Under the pieces are notes generated by a model. That model saw only the letters and a list, made by a program, of their open reading frames with translations. It had not been told where the DNA came from and searched no databases. A stretch of DNA of 5,265 nt, from the NCBI GenBank assembly GCA_046596415.1, contig JBKJML010000046.1, positions 1 to 5,265 of the forward strand, in the 5' to 3' direction. The DNA comes from JBKJML01 sp046596415. Its GTDB lineage: Bacteria > Actinomycetota > Thermoleophilia > Gaiellales > Gaiellaceae. Positions 4,157 through 5,265 of the stretch are shown here, piece by piece. Position numbers and translations under genes: made by a program. Positions within the stretch are counted from its first letter, which is position 1. Each line of letters opens with the position of its first letter.

Positions 4157-5265
4157 GTGACCTTCGCCTGGACGCCGACCCCCGCGCAGCTCCGCAACGC
4201 GAACGTGACCCGCCTTGCAGCGGCGCTCGGCTGCGAGGACTACGAGAGCCTCCACCGCGTTTCGATCGACGAGCCCGACCGTTTCTGGCGTGCCGTCGTC
4301 ACCGACCTCGGGCTCGAGCTCGCGGCGGACTGGACCGACGTCGTCGACGAGTCGCGCGGGGTCGAATGGGCGACCTGGTTCACGGGCGCGCGCCTCTCGC
4401 TCGCCTGGAACTGCCTGCACCGCTGGGCAGCGAGTGAGCGGGCAGACGACGAGGCGGCGGTCTTCCGGGGCGAGGACGGGTCACGCCGCTCACTCACGTG
4501 GCGCGAGCTCTCGTACGAGACGGCCCGCCTCGCGGAGGGGCTTGCATCGCTCGGCGTCGGCCCCGGCGACACGGTCGGGACGTTCATGCCGATGGCGCCC
4601 GAGGCGGCGATAGCGGCGCACGCCTGCGCGCATCTCGGCGCGATCCAGGTGCCGATCTTCTCCGGCTTCGCCGGGCCGGCGATCGCTTCACGCCTCGCCG
4701 ACGCGAAGGCCAAGGTGCTGATCACGGCCGACGGGTCGCTACGCCGCGGCCGCTCGCTCCCGATGAAGGAGATCGCCGACGAGGCCCTGCGCGACGCGCC
4801 GACGGTCGCCCACACCGTCGTCTGGAGCCGGCTCGGCCGCGACGACGCGCCGATGACGCTCGGCCGCGACGTCTGGTGGCACGACCTTGTCGAGGGACGA
4901 AGCGGCGACCTGGAGCCGGCGATCGTCGACACCGAGCACCCCTATCTGCTCGCCTACACCTCCGGCACGACCGGCCGGCCGAAGGGCGCGCTCCATGTGC
5001 AGGGCGGCTTCCTCGTCTCGATCGCGCGCGAGGTCGCCTACCAGACCGACGTCAGCGCAGGCGACCGGATCCTCTTCTCGACCGACATGGGCTGGATCAT
5101 GGGCCCCTGGACCGTGGTCGGCGGCGGCGCCGTCGGCGCGACGATCATCTTCATGGAGGGCGCGCCCGACTGGCCGGACGATCGCCTTTGGCGGCTCGTC
5201 GAGGAGGAGCGCGTGACAATGCTCGGGCTCTCGCCCACGCTCGTCCGCTCGCTGATCCCGAAGGG
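4157..5265 (+). CDS. AMP-forming acyl-CoA synthetase (acetyl-CoA synthetase-like), 3' end outside window
   Basis: The first 369 residues of an adenylate-forming enzyme that activates a carboxylic acid with ATP and transfers it to coenzyme A in the cytoplasm. Residues 1-90 resemble the ACAS_N domain of acetyl-CoA synthetases (WTPTPAQ at 5-11, FWRAVVTDLGLE near 43-54). The AMP-binding domain follows, with the phosphate loop YTSGTTGRPKG at 267-277 (Lys276), LHVQGGFLV just after, and DMGWIMGPW at 310-318. Family members are about 600-650 residues, so some 40% is missing, including the adenylate core motifs and the catalytic lysine. The start is GTG at 4157, with TAAGG 9 bases upstream (4143-4147) and no in-frame start before it. 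In acetyl-CoA synthetase the segment matching GWIMG reads GWVTG and lines the acyl pocket, so the acid may not be acetate. It is divergent from the efflux operon across the shared operator region. Confidence 0.88.
   Translation, partial: MTFAWTPTPAQLRNANVTRLAAALGCEDYESLHRVSIDEPDRFWRAVVTDLGLELAADWTDVVDESRGVEWATWFTGARLSLAWNCLHRWAASERADDEAAVFRGEDGSRRSLTWRELSYETARLAEGLASLGVGPGDTVGTFMPMAPEAAIAAHACAHLGAIQVPIFSGFAGPAIASRLADAKAKVLITADGSLRRGRSLPMKEIADEALRDAPTVAHTVVWSRLGRDDAPMTLGRDVWWHDLVEGRSGDLEPAIVDTEHPYLLAYTSGTTGRPKGALHVQGGFLVSIAREVAYQTDVSAGDRILFSTDMGWIMGPWTVVGGGAVGATIIFMEGAPDWPDDRLWRLVEEERVTMLGLSPTLVRSLIPK

Noticed and set aside
4240..4932. 230-codon minus-strand frame over the acyl-CoA synthetase
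   Set aside because: Serine/arginine-rich shadow. The plus-strand frame carries the ACAS_N and AMP-binding motifs.
1..5265. CRISPR array or insertion sequence
   Set aside because: There are no regularly spaced repeats of 24-40 bases, no terminal inverted repeats with target duplications, and no transposase motifs in any frame.

Overview
The window is GC-rich chromosomal DNA (roughly two-thirds G+C by eye) with tightly packed genes, GTG starts and strong third-position GC bias. This suggests a high-GC actinobacterium. The style of the regulator and the acyl-CoA synthetase would suit the Thermoleophilia (Gaiellales/Solirubrobacterales) branch, but that placement is from memory and is only a guess. 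There are six genes: five complete (one only 33 codons) and one cut off by the right edge.

Left block (37-1721, minus strand) is a compact operon. It holds a 457-residue XRE-type helix-turn-helix regulator with about nine TPR-like repeats. Fourteen bases after it comes a 33-residue hydrophobic peptide gene with an excellent ribosome binding site. Twelve bases after that comes a 60-residue excisionase/BldC-like DNA-binding protein. A TPR regulator followed at once by a tiny secreted-looking peptide is the architecture of RRNPP peptide-pheromone systems (for example NprR-NprX), and this is the most interesting feature of the window.

Middle gap (1722-2030, 309 bases) has no convincing protein gene but is rich in signals. 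It carries an array of CAAG/CTTG motifs in front of the regulator, including two exact ACTTGACC repeats. It also has a near-consensus plus-strand promoter (TTGACC, 17 bases, TATAGT) and then three consecutive hairpins. Together they look like a divergent regulatory region plus a possible structured small RNA of about 180 nt. The last hairpin may also terminate the TetR operon that converges on it.

Right block: a DHA2-type 14-helix drug/proton antiporter (2633-4057) and a TetR repressor (2031-2636) share an ATGA stop/start overlap on the minus strand. Divergent from them is the start of an AMP-forming acyl-CoA synthetase (4157 to the edge, plus strand). The 99-base gap between them holds two tandem palindromic operator-like sites placed over the predicted antiporter promoter. 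The simplest model is that the TetR protein binds there, represses its own efflux operon, and perhaps also controls the synthetase.
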